Shown here: piece after piece, positions 43,069-50,652 of the stretch | Numbering within the stretch: position 1 is the stretch's first letter | Layout: each line of letters opens with the position of its first letter | Made by a program: the position numbers and the translations under genes | Source of the DNA: an uncultured Veillonella sp. | GTDB lineage: Bacteria > Bacillota > Negativicutes > Veillonellales > Veillonellaceae | Direction: 5' to 3' | Assembly: GCA_934202095.1 (NCBI GenBank) | Contig: CAKPXN010000005.1 | Location: forward strand, 1 to 50,652 | Length of the DNA: 50,652 nucleotides | Notes under the pieces: model-generated | The model's input: only the letters and a program-made list of their open reading frames with translations | What the model was told of the DNA's origin: nothing | Database searches by the model: none

Positions 43069-44733
43069 ATGTTATTAGGCATAGATGTAGGAGGCACCTT
43101 TACGGATGCAGTTATTATAGATGGGGGCACCATCGTTTCATCGGCCAAACGGCGAACCACGAAGGACAATCTCATGCATGGCATAACGAATGCCTTAGAT
43201 ACGGTGATGAGTGGTGTGGACCCTGCACAAATCGAACAGGTAACGCTATCCACTACGGTAGTGACAAATACAATTGTGGAGCATAAAGAACAGCCTGTAG
43301 ATCTCTATGTAGTAGCGGGGCCAGGACGCAATGTAGACGATATATTCCCTGTAAGACCTGTGTATCTTAAAGGGTATACGGACCATCGCGGCATCGTGGT
43401 GGAACGTACAGATATAGAGGGAACTCGCCAACTAGCGGACATGGTACAATCCAAGAGTGGTACCGATTTGGCTGCTGTATCCGCAAAATTTGGCGTTCGC
43501 AATCCGAAGGAAGAAATTGATGTTGCTCAGGCTCTAGCTGACACATATCATACGATTTCTACAGGCAGTGCACTAAGTGGCAATCTTAATTTTCCGCGTC
43601 GCACTATCAGCGCCTATTTTAATAGCGCCGTAGCCGCTGTATTTAAGGAATTTAAGACCGCTGTTTACCACGCATTAGAAACCTTTCATATTACGGCATC
43701 TGTATATATTTTGAAAGCTGACGGCGGTTCGCTACCGATAGATACGGTGGAATCCATTCCTGTAGAAACAGTATTTACCGGACCGGCCGCAACAGTACTT
43801 GGCTTGGAAGCATTGCGCAGTACTAAAGAAGCTCATACGGTAGCCCTTGATATTGGCGGGACTACGACGGATATTTCCTTGTGGAAACGGGGCAAACCGT
43901 TGATGACAAAAGAAGGCGTATCCATCCGTGAATATCCAAGTGCTGTACGCTCCTTTGCGGTTACCTCGGTGGGCATTGGAGGTGAATCGGCTGTGCGCTA
44001 TGAAGATGGAAAACTTATGGTTGGCCCTGAACGGCTCGGCCCGTCTGTTGCCCTTGGCGGCACTATCCCTACATTAGGGGATGCCCTCATTGTGCTTGGT
44101 AACGCGCAGTATGGTGATGAACAGAAGGCGTACGATGCTATTGCACAGATTGATACGGCCATTGATGCGAAAACCATGGCTCAGCGCATCGTAGATACAG
44201 CAGTCCGCGTTGTACAACAAGGCATTGATACGGTCGTGGCGAAGGAAAATAAACGACCTATCTACGTAGTGGCAGATATCGTACATCCAGATCCATTTGT
44301 ACCGGCGCAGCTCGTTATTGTCGGCGGTACAGCTGCTAGCTTGGGGCCGATTATTGGAGATACACTAGGATTGCCTGTTCATATTCCGCCTGATGCGGCC
44401 GTGGCTAATGCCATAGGTGCTGGTGTGGCTAACCATACAATGGCGATTACGGTTCACGTCGATACAAAACGTCGTACCATGGTGGTGCCAGAATTGGGCA
44501 TTCAAGATAAAGGTAGCTCTTTGCGTTCAGCTCAAGCTGTCGAAGAGGTAGCTTATGGCTTATTGCGCGAGGCTACTCATGAACAAGGGCTTGTACCTCA
44601 AGGTGTAATGCCTGCTATAGAAACGATTAGCGTTGAAGATTTTCCTGTTGTCGATGGATGGCGATCGATGGAACGCATTATCACTGTGAAAGTACAATTG
44701 AAAGCGGGGGTAAGTAGCTATGTGGAATCATAA
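43069..44733 (+). CDS. Hydantoinase/oxoprolinase-family ATPase-like protein (short form)
   Basis: A 554-aa protein with the family start LLGIDVGGTFTDAVIIDGG, LSTTVVTNTIVE, and the second ATPase-type motif VALDIGGTTTDISLW near residue 260. It is shorter than classical HyuA/5-oxoprolinase chains (about 690 aa), lacking much of the usual C-terminal domain. Family members open cyclic amides or acetone-type substrates using ATP. It overlaps the HDAC-like gene by 14 bp, indicating a shared function, perhaps on an N-acyl or lactam compound. No known partner subunit is present. Confidence 0.8.
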   Translation: MLLGIDVGGTFTDAVIIDGGTIVSSAKRRTTKDNLMHGITNALDTVMSGVDPAQIEQVTLSTTVVTNTIVEHKEQPVDLYVVAGPGRNVDDIFPVRPVYLKGYTDHRGIVVERTDIEGTRQLADMVQSKSGTDLAAVSAKFGVRNPKEEIDVAQALADTYHTISTGSALSGNLNFPRRTISAYFNSAVAAVFKEFKTAVYHALETFHITASVYILKADGGSLPIDTVESIPVETVFTGPAATVLGLEALRSTKEAHTVALDIGGTTTDISLWKRGKPLMTKEGVSIREYPSAVRSFAVTSVGIGGESAVRYEDGKLMVGPERLGPSVALGGTIPTLGDALIVLGNAQYGDEQKAYDAIAQIDTAIDAKTMAQRIVDTAVRVVQQGIDTVVAKENKRPIYVVADIVHPDPFVPAQLVIVGGTAASLGPIIGDTLGLPVHIPPDAAVANAIGAGVANHTMAITVHVDTKRRTMVVPELGIQDKGSSLRSAQAVEEVAYGLLREATHEQGLVPQGVMPAIETISVEDFPVVDGWRSMERIITVKVQLKAGVSSYVES

Positions 44734-46093
44734 GGACAGTTATCGTGTGCGAAATGGAATTGTGCCGGCTAGTACAATAGAACATCCTTCATTAGGCCTC
44801 GTATTTTTCCCTGCCTTTGATTGGAAAATTTCCGCTACCCATCCAGAACGGCAAGAACGGTTGCTCTATACGCGAGATCAAATCGTAGAAGAAGGTTTAT
44901 TGGATGTACCGAATATTCGAGAGTACAATCCTATCGTAGCCGATTGGGACGTTATAGAACGGGTTCATGTTGGGGCCCCTGATTTAGCATCTTGGGTAAC
45001 CGATGCGCATCGAGTATCGGCTGGTGGTGCCATTGCGGCGGCTGATGCGGTGCTACGAGGTGAGGTGGACCGTGCCTTTGCCCTCGTTAGACCACCAGGG
45101 CATCATGCGATGGCTATGGTTCATGGCATCCGTGGATTCTGTACCATCAATATTGAAGCTGTCATGATTCAACATATACGCCAAACCTATGGTGTAAAAC
45201 GGGTGGCCATCGTCGATACCGATGTCCATCATGGGGATGGATCCCAAGATGTGTTCTACCACGATCCAGATACATTGTATATCAGCTTTCACCAAGATGG
45301 ACGAACCTTATATCCTGGTACAGGATTTATGGATGAATTCGGTGGACCGCAAGCTATCGGTGCCAATATCGATATTCCGTTACCGCCGGGAACGGGTGAT
45401 GAAGGCTTGTTAAAGGTCATGCGCGAACTGGTATTGCCTATACTTCATGAGTTTAAACCGGATATCGTCATCAATTCAGCAGGTCAGGATAACCATTTTT
45501 CGGATCCCTTGGCGAATATGAATGTTACCGCTAAGGGCTACGCAGAACTAGTTGACCTATTGCAAGCAGATATTGCTGTCCTTGAAGGAGGCTATTCCGT
45601 ACAAGAGGCTTTGCCTTACGTAAACACAGGCATCATCTTATCCATGGCGGGGTTAGATTACAGTCGTGTTATTGAGCCAAACTATGTAGAACAACATCAG
45701 TCATCGGATGTGACGAGATACATAGATGATCTTATTTTGAAATGGAAGGACCAGTGGGCACGGCGTGAGAACATTGCACGAGATGAACTTATCGGTCACA
45801 AGGATAGATGGGTGCGTGATTATTCTGTGTATTACGACGAATCTGGCATTCAAGAAGAGCGCCGTGAAACAGTGCGCCTCTATCCGGATAAAATTGGTTG
45901 GCATAGCATCGAATCCTATGGTAATTATGGGCCCTATGCAAAGCAAAGTGTGTACGCCATGTTTATTCCATGGCAGGCCGATGATGCCACGCGTGAAGAG
46001 GCTTTCACAGAAGCACGCCACATGAAAGAGCAAGGTGGTCTCAATCGCTATGTAGTGGTGGACTCTATGGGACAGGGGCAAGTTGAAATTTAG
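44720..46093 (+). CDS. Histone-deacetylase/AcuC-like zinc hydrolase with extra C-terminal domain
   Basis: A 457-aa protein. The amidohydrolase core has RPPGHHA (catalytic His pair), DTDVHHGDGSQ (zinc Asp and His), SAGQDNHFSDPL (zinc Asp; Gln replaces the usual Phe) and LEGGYS (catalytic Tyr). Bacterial relatives deacetylate acetylated amines, polyamines or proteins. About 130 residues follow the core with no recognised fold (starting near residue 330, RWVRDYSVYYDESG). It is coupled to the hydantoinase-like gene by a 14-bp overlap. Confidence 0.85.
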   Translation: MWNHKDSYRVRNGIVPASTIEHPSLGLVFFPAFDWKISATHPERQERLLYTRDQIVEEGLLDVPNIREYNPIVADWDVIERVHVGAPDLASWVTDAHRVSAGGAIAAADAVLRGEVDRAFALVRPPGHHAMAMVHGIRGFCTINIEAVMIQHIRQTYGVKRVAIVDTDVHHGDGSQDVFYHDPDTLYISFHQDGRTLYPGTGFMDEFGGPQAIGANIDIPLPPGTGDEGLLKVMRELVLPILHEFKPDIVINSAGQDNHFSDPLANMNVTAKGYAELVDLLQADIAVLEGGYSVQEALPYVNTGIILSMAGLDYSRVIEPNYVEQHQSSDVTRYIDDLILKWKDQWARRENIARDELIGHKDRWVRDYSVYYDESGIQEERRETVRLYPDKIGWHSIESYGNYGPYAKQSVYAMFIPWQADDATREEAFTEARHMKEQGGLNRYVVVDSMGQGQVEI

Positions 46094-46142
46094 CCTGTCG
46101 AATGGAATCCTCTGTTCATGATATAATAGAATAAACGAGATA

Positions 46143-46172
46143 GCGCCCCTCGCGTGAGGGGCGTTTCTATTG
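46143..46172 (+). terminator. Terminator of the hydantoinase/HDAC operon
   Basis: CGCCCCTC (46144-46151) pairs with GAGGGGCG (46156-46163) around GCGT, followed by TTTCTATT. Confidence 0.85.
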
Positions 46173-46234
46173 TGATACATATCCTATAATGAACGGTTCA
46201 GCATGGGTATACTAGACATAAAGGGGGCGTTGTT

Positions 46235-47008
46235 ATGCGCAGTGATAATAGAACAGCAGGTCAATTGAGACCCATTAAAATAACAAGACATTTTACAGAA
46301 TATGCAGAAGGATCTGTACTCATCGAATGCGGTAAGACAAAGGTTATTTGTACAGCTACAATCGAGGAAAATGTACCGCGCTGGCTAAAAGGCTCTGGTC
46401 AAGGCTGGGTGACTGCAGAGTATTCCTTGTTGCCACGTTCTACAAAAACACGGGTGAGCCGTGAGGCTGCTCGAGGTAAACAAACAGGCCGTACCGTTGA
46501 AATTCAACGCTTAATCGGTCGTGCATTGCGCGCCGTTGTAGATTTAAAGGCTTTAGGAGAGCGTTCCATTACCGTAGACTGCGATGTTATCCAAGCCGAT
46601 GGCGGTACTCGTACCGCATCCATTACAGGTGCCTTCGTAGCCCTCGTTGATGCCATCGATTTTACATTCGGTGGCTTTGGCAAATTCCCTATTACCGATT
46701 TCTGTGCCGCTATTTCCGTTGGCATTGGTCCAGATGGTCCTATTACAGACCTTTGCTATGAAGAAGATAGCGCTGCCGTAGTGGATATGAACGTGGTGCG
46801 CACCGGTACCGGTAATCTTATCGAAGTACAAGGTACAGGCGAACATGGTACCTTTAGCCGCGATGAGCTTAATCAATTATTAGACCTTGCCGAATCTGCT
46901 ACCGATGAGTTGATGACGGTACAACGCAATGTACTAGGCTCTGTAGCGGATAAGATTGGCAAGGTGTATCCTGATGCACCTGTTCAAGCTGCTGAAGGAG
47001 AACAATAA
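46235..47008 (+). CDS. rph: Ribonuclease PH
   Basis: A 257-aa phosphorolytic exoribonuclease trimming tRNA 3' ends. It has [37 protein letters not shown] and [18 protein letters not shown], all diagnostic. AAGGGGGCG lies before ATG 46235. It heads an rph-rdgB-phosphodiesterase operon, a common Firmicute order. Confidence 0.96.
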   Translation: MRSDNRTAGQLRPIKITRHFTEYAEGSVLIECGKTKVICTATIEENVPRWLKGSGQGWVTAEYSLLPRSTKTRVSREAARGKQTGRTVEIQRLIGRALRAVVDLKALGERSITVDCDVIQADGGTRTASITGAFVALVDAIDFTFGGFGKFPITDFCAAISVGIGPDGPITDLCYEEDSAAVVDMNVVRTGTGNLIEVQGTGEHGTFSRDELNQLLDLAESATDELMTVQRNVLGSVADKIGKVYPDAPVQAAEGEQ

Positions 47009-47009
47009 T

Positions 47010-47591
47010 ATGGAACGCATTGTATTAGCAACGGGCAATAAGGGGAAAATACGAGAATTTGAACGAGCTTTTTCTCATATGAATATTACCTGTGTGCCTG
47101 TGAAAGACATAGTGGACGTTCCGGAACCAGAGGAAACGGGTACGACCTTTATGGAAAATGCCATCCTCAAAGCGAAATACTATAGCGGAAAAACAGGACT
47201 ACCTTGTTTAGCCGATGATTCGGGACTTGCCGTCGATGCCCTCGATGGGGCACCTGGCGTATACTCTGCACGCTATGCAGGCGTTCACGGCAATGACGGG
47301 GCAAATAATGAAAAATTAATTCGAGAATTACAAGGTAAATTGGATAGAACTGCGCACTATGTATGCGCTTTAGCATTGGTGCATCCAGACGGTGCTAGCG
47401 TGACGGCCGAAGCCTCCTGTGATGGCGAAATTCAAGATACTCCAGTTGGTACTAATGGATTTGGCTATGATCCATACTTCTTTGTTCCTCAATTTGGTAA
47501 AACCATGGCGGAACTCGATATCGATACGAAGGAAACCATCAGTCATCGTGGCAAGGCGCTGCAACAATTGGTTGCGAAGGTGAACAAATGA
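47010..47591 (+). CDS. rdgB: XTP/dITP diphosphatase
   Basis: A 193-aa house-cleaning pyrophosphatase removing dITP and XTP. Motifs are LATGNKGKIREF, LADDSGLAVDALDG and the C-terminal SHRGKALQQL. ATG 47010 follows GAAGGAG at the end of rph, 1 bp after its stop; a longer frame is rejected. It overlaps the next gene by 4 bp. Confidence 0.95.
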   Translation: MERIVLATGNKGKIREFERAFSHMNITCVPVKDIVDVPEPEETGTTFMENAILKAKYYSGKTGLPCLADDSGLAVDALDGAPGVYSARYAGVHGNDGANNEKLIRELQGKLDRTAHYVCALALVHPDGASVTAEASCDGEIQDTPVGTNGFGYDPYFFVPQFGKTMAELDIDTKETISHRGKALQQLVAKVNK

Positions 47592-48085
47592 AACGAATAG
47601 GTATTATTAGTGATACACATGGCTATCTCGACACCATTGATCTCGTGTTAGATGCAACGGTGGACCAAGATATCGACATGTGGCTACATGCTGGCGATTA
47701 CGGCGACGATGCGCGGTATATGCAAACGCGCACCAATGTGCCGGTCTATGCCGTGCGCGGCAATAATGACCGAGTGCAGCCATTGGAACCGAAGGAACAA
47801 TTGATTCCCTTAGAGGATACCTATATTTACATGACCCATGGTCATGAGGTATCATATGATAAACGAATACAAGAATTGGTACACGTTGGCAACGCCATGG
47901 GGGCACGTCTCATCGTATGCGGGCACAGTCATATTCGTAAAGAGAAACTTTTAGGTGACACATTATTTGTCAATCCAGGTAGTATTGCATTACCTCGGGA
48001 TGGAACGGGTGGTACCTTTGCTATTGTAACCTACGAAGACGGTGTCTTTGATGTAAAATTTAAGTATAAACGAGATATTATATAG
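47588..48085 (+). CDS. YfcE/MJ0936-type metallophosphoesterase
   Basis: A 165-aa calcineurin-like phosphodiesterase with GIISDTHGYLD, HAGDYGDD, RGNND, MTHGHEV and CGHSHIRKE, all the metal-binding motifs in order. The cellular substrate is unknown. It is the last gene of the rph operon, overlapping rdgB by 4 bp. Confidence 0.92.
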   Translation: MKRIGIISDTHGYLDTIDLVLDATVDQDIDMWLHAGDYGDDARYMQTRTNVPVYAVRGNNDRVQPLEPKEQLIPLEDTYIYMTHGHEVSYDKRIQELVHVGNAMGARLIVCGHSHIRKEKLLGDTLFVNPGSIALPRDGTGGTFAIVTYEDGVFDVKFKYKRDII

Positions 48086-48163
48086 AATATGTGTGAAAGC
48101 TGCATTTTGTATGACTTTCACAAAAAATAGTAAGTCTATGCATAGAAAGGGTTATGGCATATC

Positions 48164-48946
48164 ATGGATACACCAGTTAAGGCAAAGCCTAAAATGAAGT
48201 TATATGGGTTTAATAATCTCACGAAGACGTTGAGTTTTAATATTTATGATATTTGTTATACTCGTACAGAAGAAGAAAAGAAGCAATATATTCAATATAT
48301 TGATGAAGTATACAACGCGGAACGGTTGACGAATATTTTGACAGAAGTGAGTCATATCATCGGCGCTAACATTTTGAACATTGCGAAACAAGATTACGAC
48401 CCTCAAGGGGCATCGGTTACGATTTTGATTTCTGAAGAAGAAATTGAAAAAGAAGATGTGGTTATGCATTTGGATAAATCCCATCTTACGGTTCATACGT
48501 ACCCTGAAAGCCATCCACACAAGGGGATTAGTACATTCCGTGCCGATATCGAGGTGTCCACATGTGGTCAAATCTCTCCGCTAAAGGCTCTCAATTACTT
48601 GATCAATAGCTTTGATTCGGATATTTTGACATTGGACTATCATGTGCGTGGCTTTACGCGCGACGTGTCGGGTAAGAAAATCTACATCGACCATCGCATC
48701 AATTCCATTCAAAACTACATTAATGCGAAAACACGCAATTTGTACAACATGATCGATGTGAACGTGTACCAAGAAAATATCTTCCACACGAAGATGATGC
48801 TCAAGGACTTTGATTTGGATAACTACTTATTCGGTATTACTGAATCGGAATTGAGCGAACGGGAAATCAAGCAAATTAAACATCAATTGAGACAAGAAAT
48901 GACCGAAATCTTCTACGGCCGTAACTTGCCGTCTGTGAAAGCGTAG
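48164..48946 (+). CDS. speD: S-adenosylmethionine decarboxylase, proenzyme
   Basis: A 260-aa enzyme of the E. coli length class that makes decarboxylated AdoMet for spermidine synthesis. The self-cleavage site is Lys105-Ser106 in [15 protein letters not shown], giving a pyruvoyl alpha subunit from Ser106. The C-terminal [22 protein letters not shown] is diagnostic. No speE is nearby in this window. Polyamines matter in this lineage, where putrescine or cadaverine is known to be linked to peptidoglycan. The leader includes TGTGAAAG...CTTTCACA (48092-48122). Confidence 0.93.
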   Translation: MDTPVKAKPKMKLYGFNNLTKTLSFNIYDICYTRTEEEKKQYIQYIDEVYNAERLTNILTEVSHIIGANILNIAKQDYDPQGASVTILISEEEIEKEDVVMHLDKSHLTVHTYPESHPHKGISTFRADIEVSTCGQISPLKALNYLINSFDSDILTLDYHVRGFTRDVSGKKIYIDHRINSIQNYINAKTRNLYNMIDVNVYQENIFHTKMMLKDFDLDNYLFGITESELSEREIKQIKHQLRQEMTEIFYGRNLPSVKA

Positions 48947-49077
48947 TTGCTTTCAATATGTAAGGTATAAATCGTTTACATGGCTGATTTTCTTAGTGTA
49001 TAGCTAATACTAAATCAACGGATAGGGGCAATATTATTGCTAATTCTAAAATTTTCGAAAAACTATATCGAAAAATC

Positions 49078-49106
49078 TTGTATTATTGTTTCCGATTCTG
49101 TATAAT
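49078..49106 (+). promoter_or_regulatory. Promoter of the malic enzyme gene
   Basis: TTGTAT (49078-49083) and TATAAT (49101-49106) are separated by 17 bp. The leader to ATG 49181 is about 70 nt. The stretch 48947-49077 holds no gene. Confidence 0.65.
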
Positions 49107-49180
49107 AAAATTGTAAAAGGGATTGATACTTAATCCCATATAAATAATGTGTGCGTTGTCATCCACAAAGGAGAATTACT

Positions 49181-50386
49181 ATGGACGTACGTGAAGAAGC
49201 AGTATTAAAAAAACGTGAATTAAAAGGTTTCCTTACAGTAGGAACTAAATATGAATTAAAAGACGCTCATGATTTATCTGTTGCTTACACACCAGGTGTA
49301 GCAGAACCATGCTTGCGTATTAAAGACAATGAAGCAGAATCCTTCGAATTAACTTGCCGTTCTAACATGGTTGCCGTTGTATCCGACGGTACTCGTGTAC
49401 TAGGCCTTGGCGATATCGGCGCTGCCGCTGCATTGCCTGTAATGGAAGGTAAATCCTTATTGTTCAAAAAATTTGGCGATGTAGACTGCATTCCATTGGT
49501 AGTAGATACTAAAGATGCTGATACATTGATCAACACTGTAAAATTGTTACAAAAGAACTTTGCTGGCATTAACTTAGAAGACATTTCTTCTCCTAAATGC
49601 TACGAAATCGAAAATCGTTTGAAAGAAGAATTGGAAATCCCTGTATTCCATGATGACCAACACGGTACAGCAATCGCATGTTTGGCTGGCGTAAAAGGCG
49701 CTCTTCGCCTCGTTAAAAAAGATTTAACTACAGCTAAAATCGTTGTAAACGGTGCTGGTGCCGCTGGTGCAAACATCGCTCGTTTGTTATACCTTGCAGG
49801 CGCTCGTGATATTACTGTATTGGTATCCTCTGGTGTATTGCACAAAGACTACAAACGCCTTGATTCCTTGCAAACTGAATTGATTGACATTCTCGGCCTT
49901 GAAGAAAAACATGGCAACTTGGCTGAAAACGCTAAAGGCGCTGACATCCTTCTTGGCGTATCTGCAGCTGGTGCTTTCACAAAAGATATCTTGGAAAACT
50001 TGGCTGACGACGCTATCGTATTCGCTATGGCGAACCCTAACCCAGAAGCAACATACGCTGATATGAAAGCTGCTGGCGTTCGCATCGCTGGTACAGGCCG
50101 TTCTGACGCTCCTAACCAAATCAATAACGTAGCAGTATTCCCTGGAATCTTCCGCGGTGCTATTGACGTTCGCGCATCCAAAATCACTGACGAAATGAAA
50201 TTGGCTGCTGCTGATGCATTGGCACACTTGATTCCAGACAGCGAATTGAATGATGAAAACATCATGCCATCCGTATTCGATCCTCGCGTAGCTCCTGCAG
50301 TTGCCAAAGCAGTTGCTGAAGTTGCTGTTAAACAAGGTATTGCTAAAAAACCTCAAATCGTTGAAGACGGTCACTACGAAGGCTAA
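49181..50386 (+). CDS. NAD(P)-dependent malic enzyme
   Basis: A 401-aa malic enzyme of the short bacterial type, converting malate to pyruvate and CO2. It has SVAYTPGVAEPC, the metal-binding PVFHDDQHGTAIA and the Rossmann motif VVNGAGAAGANIARLL, then FAMANPNPEA. Codons are strongly biased toward preferred triplets, as in the carboxyltransferase at 12780, suggesting high expression. ATG 49181 follows AAAGGAG. It fits a lactate/malate-fermenting anaerobe. Confidence 0.95.
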   Translation: MDVREEAVLKKRELKGFLTVGTKYELKDAHDLSVAYTPGVAEPCLRIKDNEAESFELTCRSNMVAVVSDGTRVLGLGDIGAAAALPVMEGKSLLFKKFGDVDCIPLVVDTKDADTLINTVKLLQKNFAGINLEDISSPKCYEIENRLKEELEIPVFHDDQHGTAIACLAGVKGALRLVKKDLTTAKIVVNGAGAAGANIARLLYLAGARDITVLVSSGVLHKDYKRLDSLQTELIDILGLEEKHGNLAENAKGADILLGVSAAGAFTKDILENLADDAIVFAMANPNPEATYADMKAAGVRIAGTGRSDAPNQINNVAVFPGIFRGAIDVRASKITDEMKLAAADALAHLIPDSELNDENIMPSVFDPRVAPAVAKAVAEVAVKQGIAKKPQIVEDGHYEG

Positions 50387-50411
50387 TTTTAACTAAATAA
50401 AATACTCTTTG

Positions 50412-50443
50412 AACATGCATCCTACGGGGTGCATGTTTTTTTA
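50412..50443 (+). terminator. Terminator of the malic enzyme gene
   Basis: AACATGCATCC (50412-50422) pairs with GGGTGCATGTT (50427-50437) with one G-U, followed by TTTTT. Confidence 0.86.
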
Positions 50444-50475
50444 CATAAAATTTTAATGAAGTTATAAAAAAATAC

Positions 50476-50504
50476 TTGTCAGAATAGTGGTCCGATGATA
50501 TAAT
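50476..50504 (+). promoter_or_regulatory. Upstream promoter of the tRNA-Pro unit
   Basis: TTGTCA (50476-50481) and TATAAT (50499-50504) are separated by 17 bp. A second promoter follows 56 bp later. Confidence 0.6.
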
Positions 50505-50559
50505 AATTTTCGTTGCAGAGAGGTACTCACAACTGAGTAAAACTCAGCAAAAGTAGTGG

Positions 50560-50588
50560 TTGACATCAACTACCGGGTTTGCTATAAT
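50560..50588 (+). promoter_or_regulatory. Proximal promoter of the tRNA-Pro unit
   Basis: A perfect TTGACA (50560-50565) and perfect TATAAT (50583-50588) are separated by 17 bp and end 17 bases before the tRNA, as in strong stable-RNA promoters. A small hairpin CTGAGT-AAA-ACTCAG (about 50533-50547) lies between the tandem promoters. Confidence 0.75.
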
Positions 50589-50605
50589 TAGCAAGTAATT
50601 AATGA

Positions 50606-50652
50606 CGGGGCATAGCGCAGTTTGGTAGCGCACCTGGCTTGGGACCAGGGGG
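50606..50652 (+). tRNA. tRNA-Pro (anticodon TGG), cut by the window end
   Basis: The acceptor 5' strand CGGGGCA, the D arm and the anticodon arm are present. Loop CTTGGGA between CCTGG and CCAGG gives TGG. The variable, T and acceptor 3' parts lie beyond the window. Confidence 0.9.

Noticed and set aside
49787..50374. 195-aa minus-strand frame in the malic enzyme
   Set aside because: It is a shadow frame produced by the biased codons of a clearly real gene.

Overview
The window looks like a chromosomal segment of a Veillonella-type bacterium (Negativicutes, the diderm Firmicutes). This is inferred from gene content, not from a database search. The DNA is AT-rich with Firmicute-style Shine-Dalgarno sites. 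The encoded proteins nevertheless imply an outer membrane: an ESPR-type trimeric autotransporter with a YadA anchor and an LPS-heptosyltransferase-like protein. A biotin-dependent-type carboxyltransferase and a malic enzyme, both with strongly biased codons, fit lactate/malate fermentation to propionate. SpeD fits a lineage known for polyamine-decorated peptidoglycan.

Layout. 1-2442: a truncated envelope protein, a tRNA-Asp/Phe/Leu cluster and a second secreted protein. 2443-6905: a gene-poor stretch with a candidate small RNA, a large repetitive adhesin, and a RelB/RelE-like toxin-antitoxin pair behind a perfect 39-bp palindrome. 6956-12286: a nitrilase-family amidase, a deacetylase / phosphodiester glycosidase / propeller-like envelope operon, a glycosyltransferase and a small hypothetical. 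12780-17838: carboxyltransferase, a histidine kinase and response regulator, a structured CU-rich candidate small RNA, and an HtrA protease. 17949-22608: pyrFE, an exonuclease, then deoC-pdp-cdd nucleoside salvage. 22670-29566: metQ, a nested inverted repeat, menA-like prenyltransferase, two related secreted proteins, ridA with a cysteine desulfidase, and an MFS exporter. 29814-34190: tRNA-Ser overlapping tadA, a TRIC-like channel, a DUF4127 protein and an acyltransferase. 34399-40417: dat, metNI with a TrpR-like regulator, TSUP and SDR genes, a helical-repeat protein and a DUF1232 protein. 40535-48085: thioesterase-murI, a CofE-like ligase, a hydantoinase/oxoprolinase-like ATPase with an HDAC-like hydrolase, then rph-rdgB-phosphodiesterase. 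48164-50652: speD, malic enzyme and the start of tRNA-Pro.

How the genes fit together. Most operons are housekeeping (nucleotide salvage, methionine import, D-amino-acid and envelope supply). The least ordinary signals are non-coding or architectural: (i) a candidate small RNA near 16456-16626 that displays four CUCUC motifs in or beside loops; (ii) a separate promoter-to-terminator unit near 2550-2678 rich in complementary GAGAG motifs; (iii) the toxin-antitoxin palindrome, which overlaps both the promoter and the Shine-Dalgarno site; (iv) the tadA coding end lying inside tRNA-Ser; (v) a nested inverted repeat that copies the menA 3' end. No CRISPR array, prophage, insertion sequence or recognisable riboswitch was seen.
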